From: Flectobacillus roseus
Lineage (GTDB): Bacteria; Bacteroidota; Bacteroidia; Cytophagales; Spirosomataceae
NCBI RefSeq assembly: GCF_030056665.1
Contig: NZ_JASHIG010000025.1
Strand: one strand, 5' to 3'
DNA length: 64,000 nucleotides
How positions within the stretch are numbered: the first letter of the stretch is position 1; the number at the start of each line of letters is the position of its first letter. A program made the translations under genes and the position numbers. This document shows positions 43,572 to 51,879 of the stretch, one piece after another. The notes under the pieces are model-generated. The model worked only from the letters and a program-made list of their open reading frames with translations. It was not told the DNA's origin and made no database searches.

Positions 43572-44417
43572 ATGATTGAAGTTCAAAATATCAATTATAG
43601 CATCACTAAACGAAAACTCTTAAGTCAGGTAAGCTTTGATTTTCCTAGTGGGAAACTCTTGGCTATCATGGGGGCTAATGGTGCTGGAAAATCTACTTTA
43701 CTAAAAGTATTGAGTAAAGAACTGCCATGTCAAGAGGGTAAAGTTAGACTGGCACATCGTAACCTAAATACCTATCGCTCTGATGAACTAGCCCAGATAA
43801 GAGCAGTATTAGCACAACAAAATACCTTAGCATTTGAATTCAAAGTGGATGATTTGGTAATGATGGGTCGATACCCGCATTTTACTTCTCGGCCCAACGC
43901 CCAAGACCGAGCTATTGTGGAATACTGTTTAAACCAAACAGGTGTCGCCCATCTTGCCAATCGTACTGTACATACTTTATCGGGAGGCGAGCAACAACGT
44001 GTGTATTTGGCAAAAGTCATGGCGCAGTTGCTCGATTATGAATCGCTATTTGATAAAAATTATAGGTCAGAACAGCTCAAATACCTGTTTTTGGACGAGC
44101 CTGTAACAGGGTTAGATTTATTTCATCAACAACAATTATTGACAACAGTAAAAGAGTTAACTCAAAGAGGTTTCTGTGTGGTCGCGATTCTTCACGATTT
44201 GAATTTGGCAATGCAGTTTGCCGATTCGGTACTATTACTCAAAAAAGGGAAAATCGTGGATTATGGTGTCACGCAAAAGGTTTTACAACCTGATGCTATA
44301 CATGAAACCTTTGGGATTCAAGTAAAATTATTTCAGGATAGCCAATTGGATTATCCCTTTATTATTCCATTTCAAGAAAATATTTATCATAAAACAGCAA
44401 GGATATGTCAAGTATAA
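43572..44417 (+). CDS. hmuV: Haem ABC transporter ATP-binding protein
   Basis: A 281-aa ABC ATPase. Walker A is 'GANGAGKSTLLK' (about 34-45), Q-loop 'LAQQN', signature 'LSGGEQQRVYLAKVMAQLL', Walker B 'LKYLFLDEPVTGLD' and H-switch 'ILHDLNLAMQFAD'. It powers the HmuU permease. The insert 'DYESLFDKNYRSEQLKY' between signature and Walker B is typical of HmuV-type proteins. The stop overlaps the next start by 13 bp, implying translational coupling. Confidence 0.95.
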   Translation: MIEVQNINYSITKRKLLSQVSFDFPSGKLLAIMGANGAGKSTLLKVLSKELPCQEGKVRLAHRNLNTYRSDELAQIRAVLAQQNTLAFEFKVDDLVMMGRYPHFTSRPNAQDRAIVEYCLNQTGVAHLANRTVHTLSGGEQQRVYLAKVMAQLLDYESLFDKNYRSEQLKYLFLDEPVTGLDLFHQQQLLTTVKELTQRGFCVVAILHDLNLAMQFADSVLLLKKGKIVDYGVTQKVLQPDAIHETFGIQVKLFQDSQLDYPFIIPFQENIYHKTARICQV

Positions 44418-45427
44418 CCCTTTCTCTCAAAGAGATATATCAAAATTTTCAAGCCGAAAACCCAAAAGTTAGAATTAGAGATGCTGCCAAGCAATTGGGC
44501 GTTTCTGAGGCAGAGTTGCTTGCCACCGCCATTGGCGAAGGCGTGGTACGACTGAGTGGTGATTTTAGAGAGTTGATAAAACAAATTCCTTCTTTAGGAT
44601 ATGTAATGGCGCTTACTCGCAACGAAAGCTGCGTGCATGAGCGTAAAGGAAAATATGAAAAGGTATCTTTCAACAACCACGTTGGTTTGGTACTAGGCGA
44701 AGATATCGACCTACGTTTGTTTATGAGCCATTGGAAATTTGGTTTTGCTGTTGAAGCTCAAAATAAAAGCCTTCAGTTTTTTGATGAAAATGGCAATGCA
44801 GTTCATAAGATATTCTTGCAAGAAAATAGTAATCTTGAGGCATTCCGAAATATTGTTTTAACCTTTCGCGATAATGAACAGTCATCAATATTGGAGGTAA
44901 TTCCTGAAATTGAATTTATGGCTCCGCCAGCTAATCCTGATTTGGATGTTGAGGCATTTCAGGAAGCTTGGTTAAAATTGGAAGATACCCACCAGTTTTT
45001 TCCTTTATTACAAAAATTTGGGGTAAATCGTCAGCAAGCTTTGGCTTATGCACCAGAAGGATATGCACAAAAAGTTTCGGTGGAGCAAGTAAAACAGGTG
45101 CTAGAAGAAGTATCAAGTACCAATACCGAAATTATGATTTTTGTGGCTAGCAAAGGCTGTATTCAAATTCATACAGGCTTGGTTCAAAAACTGGTAGCTA
45201 TGGGTCCATGGTTCAACGTTTTGGATCCACAATTCAACCTACATTTGCGTGAAGATCATATTGCTGAGGCTTGGCTTGTGAAGAAACCAACCAACGATGG
45301 TATCGTCACAAGTTTGGAGCTTTTTGATGAAAACTTCCAACAAATTGCTTTAATTTTTGGAAAAAGAAAACCTGGCAAACCAGAATTAGAAGCTTGGCGA
45401 GAAGCCTTGGAGAAATTTATAAACTAA
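44405..45427 (+). CDS. hmuS: HmuS/HemS-type haem-degrading or haem-trafficking factor
   Basis: A 340-aa cytoplasmic protein built of two homologous halves, as in HemS/ChuS/HmuS. The first half includes 'RIRDAAKQLGVSEAELLATAIGEGVVRLSGDFRELIKQIPSLGYVMALTRNESCVHERKG' and 'NNHVGLVLGEDIDLRLFMSHWKFGFAVE'. The second half repeats the pattern ('CIQIHTGLVQKLVAMGPWFNVLDPQFNLHLREDHIAEAWLVKKPTNDGIVTSLELFDEN'). It accepts imported haem and releases iron or passes haem on. It ends the haem operon; a terminator follows 15 bp later. Confidence 0.94.
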   Translation: MSSITLSLKEIYQNFQAENPKVRIRDAAKQLGVSEAELLATAIGEGVVRLSGDFRELIKQIPSLGYVMALTRNESCVHERKGKYEKVSFNNHVGLVLGEDIDLRLFMSHWKFGFAVEAQNKSLQFFDENGNAVHKIFLQENSNLEAFRNIVLTFRDNEQSSILEVIPEIEFMAPPANPDLDVEAFQEAWLKLEDTHQFFPLLQKFGVNRQQALAYAPEGYAQKVSVEQVKQVLEEVSSTNTEIMIFVASKGCIQIHTGLVQKLVAMGPWFNVLDPQFNLHLREDHIAEAWLVKKPTNDGIVTSLELFDENFQQIALIFGKRKPGKPELEAWREALEKFIN

Positions 45428-45442
45428 TGATTGATTTTGTAG

Positions 45443-45476
45443 AATCGGTACCGTTTGTGGTACCGATTTCTTTTTG
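45443..45476 (+). terminator. Terminator of the haem operon
   Basis: AATCGGTACC-GTTTGT-GGTACCGATT is a perfect 10-bp stem followed by TCTTTTTG. Confidence 0.88.
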
Positions 45477-45619
45477 ATTAAGAAATCTTCATGGATAACC
45501 AGCTATTTCGAAAATAGCCTATTTTCATCTTCTGTCTTTCTCTTTCCTAAATATTTCTTTCTTTATGGCTCTTACATATGTTTTAGGAGCAATGAATAGA
45601 TTGCTCAAATAGAAAAGTT

Positions 45620-45664
45620 AATGATTTCAATCATTGCTGAAGATTGTTTAAAATATTAATTTTG
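45620..45664 (+). promoter_or_regulatory. Fur-like palindrome overlapping a Bacteroidota promoter
   Basis: AATGATTTCAATCATT (45620-45635) is a perfect 7-bp inverted repeat with a Fur-box-like AATGAT core. It overlaps the -33 TTG (45634-45636); TAATTTTG (45657-45664) is a -7 element 20 bp further on. It should control the 45685 and 46441 genes. Confidence 0.6.
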
Positions 45665-45684
45665 TTGAAATTTCTATAAAAATA

Positions 45685-46221
45685 TTGAAAGCAATCACGA
45701 GCATATTTCTATTCATATTATTACTAAATTCTATTTTTAGTAAAAGTATTGCCTTGTTGATGGTTCATGAAGCTCCACAAATTGAACAAGAAGATGTTGT
45801 TTCTGAACGAATAGAAGTGGGTATGCCAATGATTCTACCTTATACTTTCGACTTTCATAATAGGGTAGAAGGAAGAGCCTTGGTAGAACATGATGGGAAA
45901 TTTTATAGTGTTGTGGAAAAAATCTATCGAAATGATAGTTTGATAACAGTGTTGCAATTCAATGAAAAAGCTACGCAAAAAATCAAACAAATAGCGCAAG
46001 AAGTTAAGTCAGAAAGTGGGCAAATACCAACCTCAGTGCCAATCCAAAAAGCATTAGAACTCTGTAAAAATTTATTGGTAGAATATTTGCCAAATATTAA
46101 CTATTCTACTGTCTCGTTTTCTAATAGTATTTCTTGTATTAAGCTAAAAAAGACCTTTTATTATACTACTTCATATCATTTTTCGTATTATTTAAGACTT
46201 CTCAAACCTCCGTGTTTTTAG
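45685..46221 (+). CDS. Small exported protein of unknown function upstream of a TonB receptor
   Basis: I do not recognise this 178-aa protein. It begins at a TTG codon that gives a short hydrophobic N-terminus (MKAITSIFLFILLLNSIFS) suited to a signal peptide. The mature part has a mixed beta pattern ('MILPYTFDFHNRVEGRALVEHDGKFYSVVEKIYRNDSLITVLQF') and a basic, aromatic tail ('KKTFYYTTSYHFSYYLRLLKPPCF'). A Fur-like promoter lies just upstream and a TonB receptor gene 219 bp downstream, so an iron-linked extracytoplasmic role is suggested. Start codon and even expression are uncertain. Confidence 0.6.
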   Translation: MKAITSIFLFILLLNSIFSKSIALLMVHEAPQIEQEDVVSERIEVGMPMILPYTFDFHNRVEGRALVEHDGKFYSVVEKIYRNDSLITVLQFNEKATQKIKQIAQEVKSESGQIPTSVPIQKALELCKNLLVEYLPNINYSTVSFSNSISCIKLKKTFYYTTSYHFSYYLRLLKPPCF

Positions 46222-46259
46222 TTATACTTATAATTAATTTGTATTTTGTTAGTTATTAT

Positions 46260-46310
46260 ATAAATCATAAATATTTTTATGATACTTATTATCAAATATT
46301 TATGATTTAT
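46260..46310. other. 17-bp AT-rich inverted repeat between the small exported gene and the TonB receptor
   Basis: ATAAATCATAAATATTT and its exact complement (46294-46310) flank a 17-nt loop. It could be a weak terminator or an operator. A second hairpin (TCTCAACTCC / GGAGTTGAGA, 46368-46392) lies in the leader of the next gene. Confidence 0.5.
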
Positions 46311-46440
46311 AATAAGTTTATTTTCTAATTATTAAATACAAAATAATTAATCTTTAATTTCTCTAATTCTCAACTCCCAAATGGAGTTGAGAGTTATGCT
46401 TTTATCCAATAAGTGAACTATTACATTTTGACGAGAAGAA

Positions 46441-48627
46441 ATGAATTTAACATATTCTATAACTACATTATTATTAACTGTTTGGTCTCTAAAAACCAAT
46501 GCTCAAACCGCTGATTCCACTAAATCCAAAGAGTTACAAACCATTACAGTAGAAGGCAAAAGTCTTCACGAGGATATAAGTCGCCTGTCAGGTATTACTG
46601 GTACGTATATTATGGAAGGTAAGAAAAGCGAGGTGCTGAAGGTCTCCCAATTGAACGCCAGTATTACCGACAAAACGGGTCGTCAGATATTCGCTAAAGT
46701 CCCTGGTGTATTTGTGTACGACATGGATGGAACGGGCAATCAGGTCAATATTTCGACTCGAGGACTCGACCCACATAGAGGTTGGGAGTTTAATATTCGT
46801 AAAGATGGCGTAATTACCAACTCAGATATGTATGCTTACCCTGCCAGTCATTACAGTGTACCTATGGAAAGCGTAGAACGTATTGAGCTGGTTCGCGGAA
46901 CAGGTGCTTTGCAATATGGCGCACAGTTTGGTGGGATGCTCAACTATGTCAGTAAGCAAGCTAGTGAACATAAAGCGATTGAATCGGAAGCTATTTCGAC
47001 GGCGGGTTCTTATAATCTTTTGAGCAACTATATCTCGTTGGGAGGAACACTCAAAAAATGGAAATATTATACCTATTTTCTGCAAAAGTCAAGAGACGGG
47101 TATCGTGATTATGAACATACAAATATGAATGCTCAAGGTGCTGTGGTGCAGTTTGCGCCGAATGAAAAATTGAATTTTAGATTGGAATGGGCTCGTTCGA
47201 GCTATCTATACCATATCCCAGGGCCGTTGACAGATGCCATGTTTGCTACTGATCCGACTCAAGCAACACGTACCCGCAACTACTTTAGCCCGACAATTAA
47301 TGTACCATCGTTTAGAGCAACTTACCGTTTGAGTGCTAACACAACGGTAGAGTTTACTTCTTCGGCAGTTATTGGAACTAGAAATAGTGTGATGTTTGAT
47401 AAACTAGCGACCATTCAGGATACACTAAACCGTGCGACTCTACAATACGCTAATCGTCAGGTAGATATTGACCGTTTTAATAGTTTTACCAATGAGTTGC
47501 GTGTCTTGAGTCATTACAAAATCGGTCAGATGGAAAGCAATTTGGCAAGTGGTGTGCAGGTAATGACCAACGATTTGCATCGTACACAATTGGGCAAAGG
47601 TACAACAGGCGATGACTATGACTTGACCTTAGTAGACCCTGTTTGGGGCAGAGATTTACATTTTGCTACCAACAATATCGCTATTTATGCAGAGAATAGC
47701 TTTTATGTTTTAAAAAATCTGAAAGTCAATGCAGGGGCGCGGGTCGAGATGGGAGAGAGCAGTATGAGTGGAAAGATTAGCTATTATCCAGAAAATAGAA
47801 TTCCAGTATCCATCAAGCACCAATATCCTTTGTTGGGAGCTAGCTTTAGCTACAAACCGAGCGTAATAGGAGAAATTTATGGCGGTTTTTCTCAGATGTA
47901 TCGCCCAATGATTTTCAAGGATTTAGTGCCGAGTTCTATCTACGAAAAAGTAGATCAAAACATCAAAGATGCTAAGGGATATAATCTTGAATTAGGATAT
48001 AGAGGTCGTAAAGGTTTTTTAAGATGGGATGTGACAGGATTTTTGTTGAGATATGATAATCGTTTTGGTACCTTAGGCATTACTGATGAGACAGGTACAT
48101 TTATTACTTATCGAACTAATATTGGAAATTCGGAAACAAAAGGCTTAGAGATTTTCATTCAAGGAGATTGGAATTTGAGTAAAAAATCGTCTCTCTCAAT
48201 CTTCACTTCGACCTCATTCATGGATGGAAAATATGTTTCGGGAGAAGTGAAAACGGGCAATGCAAATATCTCGGTGGTAGGCAATAAGATTGAGAGTGTA
48301 CCTGCGGTAATTACACGCAATGGTCTAACCTTCAACATAGGGGCTATTAGCTCAACGCTTTTGTATAGCTATACTTCTGAAACATTCGCAGATGCGCTAA
48401 ATACTCGCACGCCAAATGCAAGTGGAGCTATTGGTTTGGTGCCTTCGTATGGTATTCTGGATTTGAATGCAGCTTGGAGATTGAGCGACATGATTCAGTT
48501 GAAACTGAATGTCAACAATATTACAAACGAAAATTATTTTACCAAAAGACCGCTATTCTATCCTGGTCCAGGCATTTGGCCATCGGACGGGCGTAATATG
48601 CAATTGTCCTTGACGATTAAGATTTAG
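46441..48627 (+). CDS. TonB-dependent receptor, FecA-like (ferric chelate uptake)
   Basis: A 728-aa outer-membrane receptor with a signal peptide ending near 'LKTNAQ' (residue 22). It has no carboxypeptidase-like domain, in contrast to the other two receptors. TonB-box-like 'LQTITVEGK' is followed by 'EVLKVSQLNASITDKTGRQIFAKVPGVFVYDMDGTGNQVNISTRGLDPHRGWEFNIRKDGVITNSDMYAYPASHYSVPMESVERIELVRGTGALQYGAQFGGMLNYVSK', a FecA-type plug. The barrel ends 'NENYFTKRPLFYPGPGIWPSDGRNMQLSLTIKI'. Ferric citrate or a siderophore is the likely cargo. A MITE-like element directly follows the stop. Confidence 0.9.
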   Translation: MNLTYSITTLLLTVWSLKTNAQTADSTKSKELQTITVEGKSLHEDISRLSGITGTYIMEGKKSEVLKVSQLNASITDKTGRQIFAKVPGVFVYDMDGTGNQVNISTRGLDPHRGWEFNIRKDGVITNSDMYAYPASHYSVPMESVERIELVRGTGALQYGAQFGGMLNYVSKQASEHKAIESEAISTAGSYNLLSNYISLGGTLKKWKYYTYFLQKSRDGYRDYEHTNMNAQGAVVQFAPNEKLNFRLEWARSSYLYHIPGPLTDAMFATDPTQATRTRNYFSPTINVPSFRATYRLSANTTVEFTSSAVIGTRNSVMFDKLATIQDTLNRATLQYANRQVDIDRFNSFTNELRVLSHYKIGQMESNLASGVQVMTNDLHRTQLGKGTTGDDYDLTLVDPVWGRDLHFATNNIAIYAENSFYVLKNLKVNAGARVEMGESSMSGKISYYPENRIPVSIKHQYPLLGASFSYKPSVIGEIYGGFSQMYRPMIFKDLVPSSIYEKVDQNIKDAKGYNLELGYRGRKGFLRWDVTGFLLRYDNRFGTLGITDETGTFITYRTNIGNSETKGLEIFIQGDWNLSKKSSLSIFTSTSFMDGKYVSGEVKTGNANISVVGNKIESVPAVITRNGLTFNIGAISSTLLYSYTSETFADALNTRTPNASGAIGLVPSYGILDLNAAWRLSDMIQLKLNVNNITNENYFTKRPLFYPGPGIWPSDGRNMQLSLTIKI

Positions 48628-48727
48628 CGAGTTGTGATTGAGAGGATGAGTGGTTTAATAGGTATTTCTCCAGTAAAGACACAATGCTAATACAATCACT
48701 TATCCACTCAATATCAACTCACTCTAG
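48623..48727. mobile_element. Short MITE-like element with inverted ends
   Basis: The left end (48623-48655, GAGTTGTGATTGAGAGGATG) and the reverse complement of the right end (48696-48727, GAGTTGATATTGAGTGGATA) are clearly related and match the ends of the 14.55-kb element. It lies between convergent genes, overlapping the TonB receptor stop. Confidence 0.5.
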
Positions 48728-49080
48728 GAGAGTAAAATATGTGCTGGAATACCAAGATGTTGATGGAGGTATTTCATAAATCGTACACTCATGGGCTTCT
48801 TACCATTAAGTATTTCTGATATACTACTTTTACTCATTCCTATTTGCTTTGCTAAGCTGATTTGATTTAATCCTTGTTCCTCCATTTCGAATTTTAGCGC
48901 TTCTATGGGAGATAGAGCTTCAATTTTATGGTGCTTTAGCTCGTATTCATGAACTAAAATTGATAATAACTCAAGTAAATCGCCCTCCTTTGTATTTGGC
49001 TTAGCATGAAAAATAGCCTCCATTTTTTTTAATGCAGACTCATACTCTTCTTCAGTTTTTATTGGTTTGTTAATTTCCAT
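48724..49080 (-). CDS. HigA-like XRE-family antitoxin/regulator, apparently orphan
   Basis: A 118-aa protein. The N-terminal half ('IKTEEEYESALKKMEAIFHAKPNTKEGDLLELLSILVHEYELKHHKI') is the helical part typical of HigA proteins of the COG5499 group. The C-terminal half is an XRE HTH ('GLNQISLAKQIGMSKSSISEILNGKKPMSVRFMKYLHQHLGI'). HigA normally follows a HigB mRNA-cleaving toxin gene. Here the upstream neighbour, 52 bp away, is a PepSY membrane gene, and I find no HigB-like frame. It may regulate the iron genes around it or be a remnant of a toxin-antitoxin pair. Confidence 0.88.
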   Translation of the reverse strand: MEINKPIKTEEEYESALKKMEAIFHAKPNTKEGDLLELLSILVHEYELKHHKIEALSPIEALKFEMEEQGLNQISLAKQIGMSKSSISEILNGKKPMSVRFMKYLHQHLGIPAHILLS

Positions 49081-49132
49081 AATATTGGTAATTCTAAGAG
49101 CTATGTTCGATGGTTTTCGAAAATAAAGCTAA

Positions 49133-50215
49133 TCATTTTTTCACCTTTCTCCACCACAACAAAAAGCCTGTAATTGACAGTAGGGCAGGGCTGAGTCCTA
49201 AAATAACATAAAGTATTTTGAGTAAAATACCTCCGTAGTTGCCTACATGGAGCGGATAAAACAGCGCTTCGACTTTGTCCCAAAATTCCATTTCTTCAAA
49301 TCGTCCCATACTGCTGAACGCTCCTGTTTGAGCGTCAAATTTGACAAAATTACCTCCTGCAAATAAGGCGTTCTGTCCAGCGATATTTCCTCTAACATTA
49401 AATTTCTTTTCGGGTTGTGTTGGGAAATACACATAATTAGGTACTAAATCTGGCATTTTTAGTCTGGCTTCCTGATACATTTTGTCGATGGAGGCTTTTG
49501 CTAGTGTATTGGGAGAAGCTAATTCTTTTTCTACTGCCCAATTGTCTGTTTCAAAAGCAAATAAATTCATCCAAAAGCCTGTAAAAAACACGACTATATT
49601 GAAAAGTAAAGCCCAAACGCCGACAATTCTATGTAAATCAGAAGAAATAGTACGCCAGTTTTTGGTTTTGATTTGCACTCTGAAAGTAAGTACTTTCCAA
49701 ATAAATTTTCGGTAAACAATCAGACCCGTAATTATCGAAATGAGCATACAAATCCCCATAATGGCTGTTAGCGTCGCGCCAGGCATTCCTAAATGGAAAG
49801 AGAAATGGAATTGAAATAACCAATCCATCAACCCTGTCACAAAAGTGTCGCTTCGCCCTGTTCGGATGATTTGTCCTGTGTATTGGTTGATATTCAAGCC
49901 TCCCAAATCATAGGTCATTAGTTTGGCATCGTTGAGATATAAACGAAACTTGTATGACTCATCAGGAGCCGCCACAGGGTTTATCCATGAGGCACCATCT
50001 AATCGAGGATATTCTTTGACAATCACATGATATAGAGTATCTAGTGAAAGGGGTTTTCCTTTAGGAACTACCTTTGTAGTGGTATGGTCTAGGATGTGTT
50101 CTAGTTCATCTTTGAAGACTAATATTGAGCCACTTACACCTAGGAGTAATAGGAAAATCCCAGTTACTAAGCCAAACCACTTGTGAACACTATAAATATT
50201 TCGATAAATACGCAT
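49133..50215 (-). CDS. PepSY-associated transmembrane protein (iron-reductase-like)
   Basis: A 360-aa inner-membrane protein of the PepSY_TM family. It has an N-terminal helix ('HKWFGLVTGIFLLLLGVSGSILVF'), a periplasmic PepSY-like region, a central helix pair ('FHFSFHLGMPGATLTAIMGICMLISIITGLIVY' and 'SDLHRIVGVWALLFNIVVFFTGFWMNLFAF') and a C-terminal helix ('ILLKILYVILGLSPALLSITGFLLWW'). The His residues near the helix ends (HK, FHFSFH, DLHR) could be haem b ligands. Relatives are found with siderophore receptors and are proposed to reduce ferric chelates. It follows the second PepSY gene by 57 bp on the same strand. Confidence 0.9.
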   Translation of the reverse strand: MRIYRNIYSVHKWFGLVTGIFLLLLGVSGSILVFKDELEHILDHTTTKVVPKGKPLSLDTLYHVIVKEYPRLDGASWINPVAAPDESYKFRLYLNDAKLMTYDLGGLNINQYTGQIIRTGRSDTFVTGLMDWLFQFHFSFHLGMPGATLTAIMGICMLISIITGLIVYRKFIWKVLTFRVQIKTKNWRTISSDLHRIVGVWALLFNIVVFFTGFWMNLFAFETDNWAVEKELASPNTLAKASIDKMYQEARLKMPDLVPNYVYFPTQPEKKFNVRGNIAGQNALFAGGNFVKFDAQTGAFSSMGRFEEMEFWDKVEALFYPLHVGNYGGILLKILYVILGLSPALLSITGFLLWWRKVKK

Positions 50216-50272
50216 GATTGTTGATGTTCCTAAAAATCGGCTATCAGTTATCTGATAGCCGATAAATGAAAA

Positions 50273-51802
50273 TTATTTAGTTTTGATAAAAATGGCAAGA
50301 CCAAAAATACTTACCACCAATACCCCAAAGGCTGCGAAAGTCATAACTCCGTCTCTGATATCTTTTCCTAGACTTTCTAAACCATTGTATTTATGCAAGA
50401 AAGCAAACGAAAATCCCTCACGACGGTCGGCATCGGTCACTTTGGCTGCTAAACGATTGGTGGCAGGCTCAATATAATAAGTTGTATGCTCAGGAGTGTT
50501 GTAAGCTAATTTAACAACAGGTAATCTTTTATTGACAAAGCCGTATTCCCCTGCAAATTTAGTGATGATTTTAACCTCCTTTAAATCTGTGTCACTTACT
50601 GACAAAGACGATTTGTTATCCATCATTTCACAACATTCTTCACCCCCTTTTGCTTCTCGATTTGAGAATTGATTAGCAAGGTATTCAGCATAGACTTTAT
50701 AACCATCCTTTAACGGTTTGTGCTCATTTACTGTAAGATATTCGAAGCTCGTTTCTTTAGTCTCCCAGTTCTTTTTGATGAGTTGCCAATAAAGTTGTTC
50801 ATTCATTTTTACCAAAGAGATATTGCTAACGCCTTTTAGATTCACCAATGAATCTTGGGCTATGGCTTGAGTTTGAATGACTGGTTCGCTAACATATTTT
50901 AGTCTTTCATCAGGTGTAAATTTCCTAGTTGCGTGATAAATTCCTGAAAAGGCGAAAGTAAAAGTGACAAAACTTGTCCAAAGTCCGATAGAACGGTGAT
51001 ATTTTTTGAAAACACTTACTTGATTGTCTTTTTTCGCAGGTTTGAATTTCCCCCACATAAAGCCATAAATCACCAGTCCGCCGATAGCTGAGGCAATGAT
51101 GATTGTTAAAAAAATAATCATCACAATGATTCGGATGGTATTGTTACTAATAGCATTCAGAAAATCCCAATTATGGAATATATCAAAGATTTTGATGAAA
51201 ACTTTTCTTTTAGTGTCGTTGAAAACGATGAAACGGCTTTGTTCTGTTTCCACATAAAGATCCATTTTATCTGGTCTATCAAAGGATACTTTATAAGCAG
51301 GTAAAATTCGGTTTACGTAAGGGTATTCTTCGGTAAACTCTGTAAGTTTTTCTATGCTTGTAATTTTGCTTGTTGAGTCTGCCAACATAAAACGAGCAAT
51401 TTGCTCAGCAAATAATACATCACCATTTGGTAAAGGTTTTCCATCTATTGTGTTGAAATACTGTAAGTTACCTTTGATGTCTTTAACTTGATAATAACTT
51501 TGTTTGCCAAACTTAGCAAAACGAATATTTTTGAATGAAGTGATTTGGTTTTGTGTTAAAACTTGTCCAGCGCTTAATTTGACATCAGTTTTCTTTACTG
51601 TTTCCGCTTTATAAAATTCATTGGCAATTTTGGTTTTAAACCAATGGGACATAAATGGGTGCATTACGCCTGAAGCTGTCCAAAATATCGTTGGAACGAG
51701 CGCAATAATTCCTATAATACGATGCCAACGATACATATTTCGTTGAACCCATTTTTTGAAACCCATCTTTTGACTTTTAGTGTTTTTATCCTCAATATCC
51801 AT
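50273..51802 (-). CDS. Large PepSY-domain transmembrane protein
   Basis: A 509-aa inner-membrane protein. After a basic N-terminus it has 'MYRWHRIIGIIALVPTIFWTASGVMHPFMSHWF' (first helix), a periplasmic PepSY-like region, 'IIVMIIFLTIIIASAIGGLVIYGFMW', 'YHRSIGLWTSFVTFTFAFSGIYHATR', a second periplasmic PepSY-like region containing 'EECCEMMDNKS', and a last helix near the C-terminus ('GVMTFAAFGVLVVSIFGLAIFI'). The vicinal Cys pair in the second loop could bind metal or form a redox pair. It lies between a TonB receptor and the smaller PepSY gene; assisting ferric-chelate reduction or transport is inferred. Confidence 0.87.
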   Translation of the reverse strand: MDIEDKNTKSQKMGFKKWVQRNMYRWHRIIGIIALVPTIFWTASGVMHPFMSHWFKTKIANEFYKAETVKKTDVKLSAGQVLTQNQITSFKNIRFAKFGKQSYYQVKDIKGNLQYFNTIDGKPLPNGDVLFAEQIARFMLADSTSKITSIEKLTEFTEEYPYVNRILPAYKVSFDRPDKMDLYVETEQSRFIVFNDTKRKVFIKIFDIFHNWDFLNAISNNTIRIIVMIIFLTIIIASAIGGLVIYGFMWGKFKPAKKDNQVSVFKKYHRSIGLWTSFVTFTFAFSGIYHATRKFTPDERLKYVSEPVIQTQAIAQDSLVNLKGVSNISLVKMNEQLYWQLIKKNWETKETSFEYLTVNEHKPLKDGYKVYAEYLANQFSNREAKGGEECCEMMDNKSSLSVSDTDLKEVKIITKFAGEYGFVNKRLPVVKLAYNTPEHTTYYIEPATNRLAAKVTDADRREGFSFAFLHKYNGLESLGKDIRDGVMTFAAFGVLVVSIFGLAIFIKTK

Positions 51803-51879
51803 AGTTGCTGATTGTGATACTTTTAAGATGAAAAGAGTTTGTTTACAGCATATAAAGCTGTAAACAAACTCTTTATGAA

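Noticed and set aside
49101..49283. 60-codon minus-strand frame as a possible HigB toxin for the HigA-like gene
   Set aside because: It overlaps the end of the PepSY gene in another frame and its sequence does not resemble HigB.
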